This document shows positions 50,353 through 58,335 of a stretch of DNA of 64,000 nt, piece after piece. A program made the translations under genes and the position numbers. Position 1 is the first letter of the stretch; each line of letters starts with the position of its first letter. Source of the DNA: Solidesulfovibrio aerotolerans. Lineage in GTDB: Bacteria; Desulfobacterota; Desulfovibrionia; Desulfovibrionales; Desulfovibrionaceae. Location of the stretch: contig NZ_WVUD01000015.1 in the NCBI RefSeq assembly GCF_009856865.1, positions 23,535-87,534 of the forward strand, written 5' to 3'. Below the pieces are notes generated by a model. The model ran no database searches, was not told the origin of the DNA, and worked only from the letters and a program-made list of their open reading frames with translations.

Positions 50353-51960
50353 TTATCCTTTGCCGTGTTCGTAAACGAAGCAGGCATCGGCAAAGGTGTA
50401 GGGATACTGCGGCCGGCGGTCGGCCACCCGGCCGAGTTTGGGGCGCAGATTGCCAAAGGCCCGGTAAAGCAGCGGGTAGGGCTGGCCGGCGAACCGGGTG
50501 AGGATATCGCCCCACATGCGCGGCGACTGGCGGATATATTCGGCCATGGCCTCGGTCAGGGCGGCCTCGGTCAGGGCCGGGACGGCGGTTGCCGGCTGGG
50601 GTACGGGCGGGGTCACCGAGGCCTTCATGAAGCTGAAGCGGTCGATGTCACCCACGATGGGGATGGTACAGTCAAAGCCGGCCTTGGGCGTGTGCACCGG
50701 CGGATGGTTGGTCTGGGCCAGGGGATCAAGCGGCAGAATGTTGAGGTCCGGGATGACCAGGGTGTCAACCTGGGGATTGTAGCGCCAGGCTTGGGCCCAT
50801 TTGACCTGATCGTCGTCAAAGATGTCGATGTCCTCGTCAAAGACATAGGCCAGCTTGGGAAACCACTGGCGCGAACAGGTGAGCATCAGGGCCAGGGCCT
50901 GCTTGGCATCGCCGCCGCCGCGCACCTTGAGGCGGGCGTAGACGATGTTGTGGCTGCCGCCGTAGGGGGCGTGGACGTCAAGCACCTGGATGCCGGCGGT
51001 TTTAAGGGCCGTGTAGATGTCGGCCTCAATGGTGGGATCAAAAATCATCAGATCGGTACGGCCGGGATGCAGGCCGCCGATGGTGGCGTATTGGTAGATG
51101 CCGCCCTTGCGAAAGGTGATGCAGTCCACCACGAAGCGGCAGTTTTGGGGCAGCCCCGAACCGTAGGTGCCGGTGTATTCGCCGTAGGGGCCTTCGTCGT
51201 ACACCCAGCCTTCAGACGTCATCATGCGGCCTTCGATGACGATTTCGGCATTGGCCGGAACGGTCAAGTCGTTGGTCTCGCATTTGACCACCTGGGCCGG
51301 CTGGCCATAAAATCCGCCAAGCACGTCCCAGTCGTCCACGCCCTCAAAGGAGTACATGGAGGCCACCTTGTCCAAGGTCGGCCCGCCGACCACCACGGCA
51401 ACCGGCATGTCCAGGCCGCGCTCCTGGTATTTTTTTGCCTGGATGCGGCCGTTGTGGGAATCGTTTCGCATGTCCACATTGGTTTCGTTTTTCGACCGGT
51501 ACATGAAGCGGTAGATGCCCCAGTTGATAAGGCCCGTCTCCGGGTCGCGCGAAACCACGTTGGTGTCCTGGATAAAGGCGTGGCCGTCGTAGGGATGGTA
51601 GAGAAACAGCGGGAAGCGGGTCAGATCGACGTCGTCACCTTTGAGAATGACTTCCTTGCAGGGGGCGGTGTCCACCAGCACGGGTTTTTCCCGGCGGATG
51701 GTAAGCCCGGCGATGGCCTTGCCCAGATCGCGGGGATTGCAGTCAAGCGCATGGGCGTACTGTTCCCGGGTGCAATAGGCCCCGGCCAGAAATTGAAAGT
51801 CGCAGTCCTTGACCTTTTCCACCAACACGGCCTTGTCCGAATAGGACTCCATGAGGGCGGGCAGTTCGTCCACGCGCTTTTCATCCGTTATGCGGACAAG
51901 CTGGCCGATGGCTTCAAGCTCGGCGACAAACCGGGACAAGCTTTGCTGGGGCTTTGGCAT
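50353..51960 (-). CDS. UbiD-family decarboxylase (paralogue 1)
   Basis: The 535-residue protein matches UbiD-type reversible (de)carboxylases that use prenylated FMN. It has RFPLFLYHPYDGHAFIQDTNVVSRDPETG (substrate/cofactor region), MPVAVVVGGPT and EGWVYDEGPYGEYTGTYG with the catalytic Glu segment, plus a C-terminal dimer domain. The start at 51960 has CGGAG seven bases upstream. It follows the YhbP-like and UbiX genes by 49 bases, so it can receive the cofactor made by UbiX. The substrate is probably an aromatic or unsaturated acid and cannot be named. Confidence 0.9.
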   Translation of the reverse strand: MPKPQQSLSRFVAELEAIGQLVRITDEKRVDELPALMESYSDKAVLVEKVKDCDFQFLAGAYCTREQYAHALDCNPRDLGKAIAGLTIRREKPVLVDTAPCKEVILKGDDVDLTRFPLFLYHPYDGHAFIQDTNVVSRDPETGLINWGIYRFMYRSKNETNVDMRNDSHNGRIQAKKYQERGLDMPVAVVVGGPTLDKVASMYSFEGVDDWDVLGGFYGQPAQVVKCETNDLTVPANAEIVIEGRMMTSEGWVYDEGPYGEYTGTYGSGLPQNCRFVVDCITFRKGGIYQYATIGGLHPGRTDLMIFDPTIEADIYTALKTAGIQVLDVHAPYGGSHNIVYARLKVRGGGDAKQALALMLTCSRQWFPKLAYVFDEDIDIFDDDQVKWAQAWRYNPQVDTLVIPDLNILPLDPLAQTNHPPVHTPKAGFDCTIPIVGDIDRFSFMKASVTPPVPQPATAVPALTEAALTEAMAEYIRQSPRMWGDILTRFAGQPYPLLYRAFGNLRPKLGRVADRRPQYPYTFADACFVYEHGKG

Positions 51961-52009
51961 GGCAGACTCCGTTGGGTTGGCGGGCAGGGCGGCGCGGGAG
52001 GAACGATTT

Positions 52010-52519
52010 TCAGTCCGGGTTTTCGCGCTCAGGCGGCCCGAGCGGTCGGCCGTCTCCCAGGCGCATAAGCCAGCGCGTGCCGAAACCGAGGGTGTTGTCG
52101 AGATAGCGGATGGCGGTTGGGCGCAACACATGAGCCGAAACCTTGCCCATGCGCCGGGCGGCCTCGCCCGGATCGGCCAGCAGGGCCTCGACAAAGGGGA
52201 ACTTGGCGCAATAGGCGGCCATGGCCCGCGCCTTGGCCGCCAGACCGGTCACAGCGGCGGCCCGGCCTTCCAGTTGCAGGCCCCGGATGTCGCGCCAGGA
52301 GGCGGTCTCGGGTGAGACCGTCGCCGCGCAGGCCGGATTGGCGGCCAGCGTGCGGCCGTGCCGCGAATTGGGCGAGGACAGAAACACCAGATCAAAGCCG
52401 TCGGGCGCGAAATAGACCGTGGCGGCCCAGGGCACGCCGGAAAGGGAGGTGGCCAGCGTCATGGCCGTTGTCTCGGCCAAAAGCCGTCGTATGGCCGCTT
52501 CGACGGCCTCAGGCTCCAT
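52010..52519 (-). CDS. YhbP/UPF0306-like split-barrel flavin-binding protein
   Basis: The 169-residue product has MTLATSLSGVPWAATVYFAPDGFDLVFLSSPNSRHGRTLAANPACAATV, the pattern of YhbP-like members of the pyridoxamine-phosphate-oxidase split-barrel fold. A flavin is the likely ligand. The start at 52519 overlaps the end of ubiX by 11 bases. Sitting between UbiX and UbiD it could handle reduced or prenylated flavin, which is an inference from position. Confidence 0.72.
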   Translation of the reverse strand: MEPEAVEAAIRRLLAETTAMTLATSLSGVPWAATVYFAPDGFDLVFLSSPNSRHGRTLAANPACAATVSPETASWRDIRGLQLEGRAAAVTGLAAKARAMAAYCAKFPFVEALLADPGEAARRMGKVSAHVLRPTAIRYLDNTLGFGTRWLMRLGDGRPLGPPERENPD

Positions 52520-53078
52520 GGCCGTCCCAACGGCGGAACAACTCGTGGCTGATCTCGAACTGATCCAGCACCTTGCCAACCGTCTGGTCCACCACGTCCA
52601 TAATGGTCTTGGGGGCATGGTAAAACGACGGGGCCGGCGGCAAAATGACGGCCCCCATCTCGGCCAGGGCCACCATGTGGCGCAGATGCCCGAGATGCAG
52701 CGGCGTCTCGCGCGGGACAACGACCAGCTTGCGCCGTTCTTTGAGCGTCACGTCGGCGGCCCTTGTGAGCAGGTTGTCGTTTAAGGACAGGGCGATCTGG
52801 GCCAGACTCTTCATGGAGCAGGGGATGACCACCATGCCGCACACGGGAAAGGAGCCGGACGAGATGGCCGCAGCCAGATTGCCATGCTCGTGGACCACGT
52901 CGGCCAGGGCGCGTACGTCGTCCACGCTGTGTTTGGTTTCCAGGCCCAAGGTCACGGCCGCGCCGGAACTGATAATACAATGGGTTTCCACGTCCGGTAT
53001 ATGGCGCAGGACTTCGAGCAGCCGGATGCCGTAGACCACGCCGCTGGCACCGGAGATGCCGACAATCAGTCGCTTCAT
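52509..53078 (-). CDS. ubiX: Flavin prenyltransferase
   Basis: The 189-residue flavoprotein makes prenylated FMN for UbiD enzymes. It has MKRLIVGISGASGVVYGIRLLE, SSGSFPVCGMVVIPCSMKSLAQIA (FMN binding) and VPRETPLHLGHLRHMVALAEMGAVILPP AP-type closing motifs. It has its own leader after a terminator at 53202. It sits within a cluster of three ubiD paralogues. Confidence 0.94.
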   Translation of the reverse strand: MKRLIVGISGASGVVYGIRLLEVLRHIPDVETHCIISSGAAVTLGLETKHSVDDVRALADVVHEHGNLAAAISSGSFPVCGMVVIPCSMKSLAQIALSLNDNLLTRAADVTLKERRKLVVVPRETPLHLGHLRHMVALAEMGAVILPPAPSFYHAPKTIMDVVDQTVGKVLDQFEISHELFRRWDGHGA

Positions 53079-53201
53079 TTTTTCCCCTTTTGCCTCATAC
53101 GCATCATAAACATTTCGCCCCTTTCAGCGGTCTTGGCCGCAGCCGGCCAGTGTGCCAGCCAACGTCCAAAACCCCTTGAAAAACTTTTCCCGGCGGGGGG
53201 T

Positions 53202-53222
53202 CCGGGGGCCTCAGGCCCCCGG
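53202..53222 (-). terminator. Hairpin terminator after UbiD paralogue 2, with REP-like tail
   Basis: CCGGGGGCC and GGCCCCCGG pair perfectly around TCA. It joins GGCCGCCGGAGGC at 53221, a block also found at 57274. Confidence 0.7.
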
Positions 53223-53262
53223 CCGCCGGAGGCATCTTCTGCCTTTTCTTCTCTCTCTTCGT

Positions 53263-55026
53263 CTATTCGTCCGTGCCGAAGGCGTCTTTGATCGGGAAAC
53301 CGTCGGGATATTCCACTTCGCCGGTCTGTTCATTGTAGCGCACAACGCCTTTATGGGAAACGCCGGCGGTAGGGCCGCCCACGGCGTCGGTGTCCACCAG
53401 CCGGGCGGTGCGGATGCCATTTAACAGCCAATCGCCGGCCACGGCGCGCTGCGCGCATTTGGTCCATTCATCGCACCAGTCGCCGAGGTTGTAGCCGAAC
53501 CATTTCCAGCGCGGGGTGACCGGCGGCAGTCCGGCCTTGTCCCACAGCTCCCGGGCCTCTTCCATGATATCCTTGGTCGGCAGGGCCACCGGTGGCATGG
53601 GGTAGTGCATTGTGGCGTCGATCATGATCTTGGCTTCCCATTCCCGGTCGCGCAGTTTGGGGGCGTGGCCGTTGGCCTGATAGTCCTCGATTTTGACCGA
53701 CTTCATGAGATCGGTGCGGTAGGCGATGGCCCACAGCACTTCCTCGACGTTGTTGGGATTGACATCCTCGTCCACGGCGACCGTGATTTTCCCCACCGAG
53801 CGCATAAAGGTGGTGGCACCATTGAGCGCCCGCCAGATTTCCGTGCGCGGGGTGTTTTTCTCCAGCACGATAACGGTCAGGCGCGAAACGCCGATCATGG
53901 GGCCGTGCAGGGCCACGTCTTTAACCTGTCGCACGTAGAGGGTGTTTTTGAGGTGATTGAGCATCACCGCGCTGTAGTTGAGCTGCTTTATAACGCCCGA
54001 TTCCGACGGGGCCATCTGGGAGATCATGGAGGTGATGACAGCCTTTTTGCGCCGCGTTATGGCCGTGACCTCAACGGAGTGGTTGTATTCCTCAACGCTC
54101 ATGTTGCCGTAGGATTCGCCAAAGGGCGCTTCCATTTCCAGCTTGGTGGGGTCAATCCAACCCTCAATAATGATCTGGGCGTCGGCCGGAGCCCACAAGG
54201 GCACGGTCTTGCAGCGCACCTTGCGGTAGGCCGCACCGGCCAGGCCGCCGGCAATGTCCAAATCGTTTAAATGCTCCGGGGTCTTCTGGGGTCCGATGAC
54301 CTGCAGCATGGGCGGCGCGCCGACAATAAGGGCCACGGGCATTTTTTCGCCGCGCGCCTTGTATTTGACCCAGTTGTTGTGCGCCCCGCCGTTGGTCTGG
54401 ATGAGCCACATGGCGGTCATGCGGTTGGAATCCTTGAGACTGCAGCGGTTCTGGCTGATGTTTTCGATGCCGGTGTCCGGGTCGTGGGTGATCCACAGGC
54501 CGGCCGAGAAGTACGGGGCGGTGTCCCAGCCCGGGGTGTTGTTGGGCACGGGCAGGGTGTCGAGGCCCTTGCCGGCCCCGCCCGTAAGGTCGTCGCCGGT
54601 GATGACCAGTTCGTGCACAGGGGCTTCCTCGGAGGGGATTTCCACGGCCGGGATGGGGTTTTCAAAGGCGTGGACCCATTTGGCAAAAATCTTTTGCGAC
54701 AGGGCGGTGATGTCCTCGCCCGAATCGGTAATGCCCAGCGAAGCGGCGTAGATGGCCGGGGAACCGGCCGTGCCGCCCACCATAACGTCGCAGTCGCCGG
54801 TATAGGAGCGGCCTTTGCTGTCGGTGACGTGGGTAAACAAAAAGGCCCGTTTGGGGTTGTTGGCCACAACCGTGCCCACATCGCCCACATAGCCCCAGCG
54901 CACAAAGGGGTGCAGGTGGCGATCCTTGTTGATGGGATCGTTTATGGTCCACAGCAGGCCGGCTTTGTCGAGTTTGGCCAGATGATCGTTTAAGTCGTCG
55001 TAGGCTTTGGCGAATCCCTTTTGCAT
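53263..55026 (-). CDS. UbiD-family decarboxylase (paralogue 2)
   Basis: The 587-residue protein has the UbiD layout: INDPINKDRHLHPFVRW, GKGLDTLPVPNNTPGWDTAPY, MPVALIVGAPP, MEAPFGESYGNM in place of the usual EGPFGE, and NRDGVDEDVNP-type dimer residues. Ala replaces the usual Gly before PFGE. A long C-terminal extension (about 470-587) sets it apart from paralogue 1. It is closely related to paralogue 3, so the two may be subunits of one complex, as in phenylphosphate carboxylase. An operator-like palindrome lies 49 bases before the start. Confidence 0.88.
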   Translation of the reverse strand: MQKGFAKAYDDLNDHLAKLDKAGLLWTINDPINKDRHLHPFVRWGYVGDVGTVVANNPKRAFLFTHVTDSKGRSYTGDCDVMVGGTAGSPAIYAASLGITDSGEDITALSQKIFAKWVHAFENPIPAVEIPSEEAPVHELVITGDDLTGGAGKGLDTLPVPNNTPGWDTAPYFSAGLWITHDPDTGIENISQNRCSLKDSNRMTAMWLIQTNGGAHNNWVKYKARGEKMPVALIVGAPPMLQVIGPQKTPEHLNDLDIAGGLAGAAYRKVRCKTVPLWAPADAQIIIEGWIDPTKLEMEAPFGESYGNMSVEEYNHSVEVTAITRRKKAVITSMISQMAPSESGVIKQLNYSAVMLNHLKNTLYVRQVKDVALHGPMIGVSRLTVIVLEKNTPRTEIWRALNGATTFMRSVGKITVAVDEDVNPNNVEEVLWAIAYRTDLMKSVKIEDYQANGHAPKLRDREWEAKIMIDATMHYPMPPVALPTKDIMEEARELWDKAGLPPVTPRWKWFGYNLGDWCDEWTKCAQRAVAGDWLLNGIRTARLVDTDAVGGPTAGVSHKGVVRYNEQTGEVEYPDGFPIKDAFGTDE

Positions 55027-55074
55027 CGACGTGCTCCTTGGCTAGTTGGGGTGGAACGCAAGTGGTTGGAGTTT

Positions 55075-55090
55075 TAACCAACTGGTTGGT
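55075..55090. promoter_or_regulatory. TetR-type operator A, before UbiD paralogue 2
   Basis: TAACCAACTGGTTGGT shares 13 consecutive bases (TAACCAACTGGTT) with the complement of operator B. It has dyad symmetry (ACCAAC/GTTGGT). Confidence 0.75.
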
Positions 55091-55153
55091 AAAATAACCT
55101 GTCGCAAAAAAAGGACAGGGGCCGGCCGACGCAGATCACGCAAGCCCCCGGCC

Positions 55154-56788
55154 TCAGGCCGGATCGAGGACGATGCCCCGGGCCGGGTCCTGGGGCTTGG
55201 CCGTGGTGCTTACGTGGGCGGCCGAGCGGCGGCCGTTGGCCAGCCAGTCGCCGGCGGTGGCGCGGGCGGCGCAGGCGTCCCATTCCGGGGACCAGTCGCC
55301 CAGACTATAGCCGCTCCAGGGTGATTCGGGAGTGAGCGCAGGCAGGCCAAGCTCCTCCCAGAGGGCGCGCGCCCGGTCCATGAATTCCTTTTTGGGCAGG
55401 GCCACGGGCGGCAGATCGCCCTTGGCCGTGGCGTCGATGAGCATGGTGGAATCAATCGCCCCGCCGGGCAGGGCAGGGCCGTGGCCTTTGCCGCGGTTGG
55501 GCACTACATGGGTGTCGGTCACGGGATTGGAGCGGTAGGCCATGGCCCACAGCACCTGATCGGTATTTTCCGGGTCGATATCCTCGTCGATGGCGATGCA
55601 GAACTTGCCGATGGCCGGCGTGAAGGAGGCCGTGCCTAAAAGCGCCCGCCAGACTTCGGTGTTGGGCGTGCCCTTGGCAATAACGATAAAGAGAAAGCGG
55701 CGCAGATTGGTCAGAGGCTCGTGCATGGAGACGCGGGTCACACCCTTGATATTCAGTGTATTGCGCAGATGGTTTAAATACAGCGGCTCGTAGGCGACCT
55801 TTTTGATCACACTCGATTCGCAGGGCGTGACCTGGGAGATGATGGAGGCGATGGTGTAGTTGGTGCGCCGGGTGATGGCGGTCACGGTCATGGAGAAGTT
55901 GTATTCCTCCAGGGCCATGTAGCCGTGGGATTCGCCGAACGGGCCTTCAGGCTCCAGGGAATCGGTGTCGATAAAGCCCTCGACAATGACTTGCGCCTGG
56001 GCCGGCACGAGGAGATCAACGGTCTTGCAGCGAACAACTTCGATGGGTGCCCCGGCCAAGCCGCCGGCCACGGTCAGTTCGTCGGTATCCAGGGGCAGCT
56101 TTTGCGGCCCGGTAAAGGCCACGATGGGCGGCGCGCCAAGAACCACGGCCACCGGCATCTTCTGGCCCAGCGCCTTGTATTTGCGCCAGTGCACCCCGCC
56201 GCCGGCCAGGGTGGCGCGCTCCATCATGACCACCACCCGGTTGGAGGCCTTGAGATTGCCCCGATACAGGCCCAGGTTCTGGATGCCGGAATCCGGGTCA
56301 CGGGTGGCCCACAAGGCAGCGGTGAAATACGGGGCGGTGTCGTAGCCCGGGGTGGAGATGGGTATGGGCAGAGCGTCGAGGCCCTTGCCTTCGCCCAGGA
56401 GGTCGTCGCCGGTCAGTACGATTTCCTGGCAGGGCGCGGACGCGACTTCCTTGGGAGCGATGGGCGCGGCCATGGCGGCCAGCCAGGTTTCCCCGATATC
56501 GGCCTCGGGCTTGCCCATGCCCATGGCGTAGATGCGCGGTGTGGCGGCCAGCGCCCCGATGGCGACTTTGGCTCCGGGGTAGCTGCGGCCCTTGGCGTCG
56601 GTGACATTGGAAAACAGGAAGGCCTTGCGGCCACTCTCGGGGATGCCGCCCCGGTACTGCCAGCGCACCAGCGGATGCATTTCGCGATCTTTGTCGATGG
56701 GGCGCTCGATGACATGGAGCAGGCCGGCGGCGGCCAGTTTGTCCAGGTGGGCGTCGAGATCGTCGTAACCAGGGCTTTGCGGCGTCAT
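55154..56788 (-). CDS. UbiD-family decarboxylase (paralogue 3)
   Basis: The 544-residue protein has IERPIDKDREMHPLVRWQYRG, GKGLDALPIPISTPGYDTAPYF, MPVAVVLGAPP, EPEGPFGESHGYM with the conserved Glu pair and a shared C-terminal extension ending near YSLGDWSPEWDACAARATAGDWLANG. The same ending motif occurs in paralogue 2 (YNLGDWCDEWTKCAQRAVAGDWLLNG), showing that the two arose by duplication. An operator-like palindrome lies about 100 bases before the start. Confidence 0.88.
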   Translation of the reverse strand: MTPQSPGYDDLDAHLDKLAAAGLLHVIERPIDKDREMHPLVRWQYRGGIPESGRKAFLFSNVTDAKGRSYPGAKVAIGALAATPRIYAMGMGKPEADIGETWLAAMAAPIAPKEVASAPCQEIVLTGDDLLGEGKGLDALPIPISTPGYDTAPYFTAALWATRDPDSGIQNLGLYRGNLKASNRVVVMMERATLAGGGVHWRKYKALGQKMPVAVVLGAPPIVAFTGPQKLPLDTDELTVAGGLAGAPIEVVRCKTVDLLVPAQAQVIVEGFIDTDSLEPEGPFGESHGYMALEEYNFSMTVTAITRRTNYTIASIISQVTPCESSVIKKVAYEPLYLNHLRNTLNIKGVTRVSMHEPLTNLRRFLFIVIAKGTPNTEVWRALLGTASFTPAIGKFCIAIDEDIDPENTDQVLWAMAYRSNPVTDTHVVPNRGKGHGPALPGGAIDSTMLIDATAKGDLPPVALPKKEFMDRARALWEELGLPALTPESPWSGYSLGDWSPEWDACAARATAGDWLANGRRSAAHVSTTAKPQDPARGIVLDPA

Positions 56789-57254
56789 GCGTCTTCTCCG
56801 GAACGGGCCAGGCGGCGTCTGGGGGTGGCCGGGCGTCCGGGGCGGACGACACGGCGGGCGCGGCTGCTTGGGGATATCTTAACACTAACCAGTTGGTTAG
56901 CGTCAAGACGGTCTGGGCGCGATCATGGAAATAGTGCGTAACTGTCACGGTGGGGCGAGGCGGATCGCCGGGGTGGAAACGGCCTAACGGTGTGGTCTGG
57001 CGGGGTGTATGGCGCTGTACTGGCGGCTGCAAAAAAACTTGACGGCACAAGTCGGGAACAGCCGGTGCCGCCTTTCGTCGCGTGGCCTCCAGGACGGATT
57101 TTCAAAAGACGCTGTCCGTGGGCAGCCGGAACAACGGTGGTTCCCGTCAAGGTTGCCCTGCGGCATTGTGCGCCCGACGGAAGTGCCTTCCCCGCTCGCA
57201 CCCACCGTCGCGGCAACGCCGTTCCCCCTTAACCCTTTGCCTCCAGGTGGGATT
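56789..57254. other. Intergenic region with operator B
   Basis: Contains the leader of UbiD paralogue 3 with operator B. The remaining 350 bases hold no supported gene, although long GC-rich frames cross it. Confidence 0.45.
56885..56900. promoter_or_regulatory. TetR-type operator B, before UbiD paralogue 3
   Basis: CTAACCAGTTGGTTAG is a perfect 7+7 palindrome around GT. Together with operator A it suggests co-regulation by the TetR protein at 57328. Confidence 0.78.
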
Positions 57255-57300
57255 CCAAAGGGCTCAGCCCTTTGGCCGCCGGAGGCCTCTTCTGCCTTCT
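57255..57300 (-). terminator. Terminator of the TetR gene with REP-like block
   Basis: CCAAAGGGC and GCCCTTTGG pair around TCA, preceded in the transcript by GGCCGCCGGAGGC (57274-57286), the same block as at 53221. Confidence 0.7.
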
Positions 57301-57327
57301 TCTGTCTTCTTCTCGCTTCGTGCCGGT

Positions 57328-58098
57328 TCAGTCCTGCGGCGTTGCCAGCAAGGCGTTGATGACGACGTCTTCCAGAAACGCGGCCATATCGGTCAGGGTG
57401 GGCATGGGCGGTTGGGCGGCGTCGAGGGTTGCCGCGACCTGGCTTCGAAACGGGGCATTGATAGTATTGACCAGCAGCACGCCGGCCAGGGCGACCTGGA
57501 GCACGGCCGGGTTGATCTGGCGCAGGCGGCCCGAGGCCATGCCCTGTTCTGCGAACCGGGCGGTGACGCCGTGGATGCGGGCATAGATGGCGGCCAGTTC
57601 CGGGGTAATGTGCCGGGAGCCGCCGGCCAGTTCGTGGGCGATGGTGCGAGGGGCGTTGCTGTTGCGGCTAAATTCCTCGGCATGGATGCGCACGACCCCG
57701 CGAAGGCCTTCCACCGGGTCGGCGCAGTCGGCCAGTTCCCGCTCCAGGCGGTCGGCGAAATGGGAGAAATGGCGGGTGAGCACCACGTCGTAGAGTTTTT
57801 CCTTGCCGCCGATGTGGTAATAGATGGTGGCCTTGTTGACCCCGGCGACTGCGGCGATTTCGTCCATGCGCGTGCCGGCGTAGCAGTTCTCGGCAAAAAG
57901 GGCTTCGGCAGCGTCGAGGATGCGGCGCACGGTTTCGGACTCGTAGTCGATGCTCGTGCGGCGGCCATGGTCCAGGAGCGGGACTTTTTCGTGGGTCTCG
58001 GGATGCTTCAAAGGGGGGCCGTTTCCTTGGCCAGGTGTGGGGACACGCGACCTGTTGTGGACGGGGGATGATCTGGGGTTTCTTTTTTCCCGAAACAT
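57328..58098 (-). CDS. TetR-family regulator
   Basis: The protein has a classical TetR DNA-binding domain: ILDAAEALFAENCYAGTRMDEIAAVAGVNKATIYYHIGGKEKLYDVVL. The C-terminal ligand domain ends VVINALLATPQD. The start is uncertain: the ATG at 58098 (256 residues) lacks a ribosome site, and a TTG about 37 codons later is possible. It is transcribed toward the UbiD genes and is the obvious candidate to bind operators A and B, lifting repression when an aromatic acid appears. Confidence 0.88.
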   Translation of the reverse strand: MFREKRNPRSSPVHNRSRVPTPGQGNGPPLKHPETHEKVPLLDHGRRTSIDYESETVRRILDAAEALFAENCYAGTRMDEIAAVAGVNKATIYYHIGGKEKLYDVVLTRHFSHFADRLERELADCADPVEGLRGVVRIHAEEFSRNSNAPRTIAHELAGGSRHITPELAAIYARIHGVTARFAEQGMASGRLRQINPAVLQVALAGVLLVNTINAPFRSQVAATLDAAQPPMPTLTDMAAFLEDVVINALLATPQD

Positions 58099-58119
58099 CG
58101 GCCGGGTCAAGTGGGGTTG

Positions 58120-58135
58120 GCCGGATCGATCCGGC
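58120..58135. promoter_or_regulatory. 16-bp perfect palindrome upstream of tetR
   Basis: GCCGGATC and GATCCGGC meet without a gap. It differs from operators A and B, so it may belong to another regulator or be a chance GC-rich dyad. Confidence 0.35.
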
Positions 58136-58335
58136 AAGGGCAGGGCGGTCCTCCCGCCGGAAAGCATCGACAAGCGCGCACCGCTTGGCTATCTTCTCGC
58201 CGGACCACACTCTTTCCCCCTAAAGCGTTGTCTCCGTCTGACTTGCAGTCCGTAAACTCCGGCATATCGCTTGCCGCAGGCGGTTACGTCTTTTCCCGGC
58301 CCAAAAGCAGACAGCGCGCACCAACTGCTCGCAGA

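Noticed and set aside
58174..58335. Extra operator of the A/B type before tetR
   Set aside because: No TAACCAACTGGTT-like sequence was found near the tetR start; the palindrome at 58120-58135 is a different sequence.
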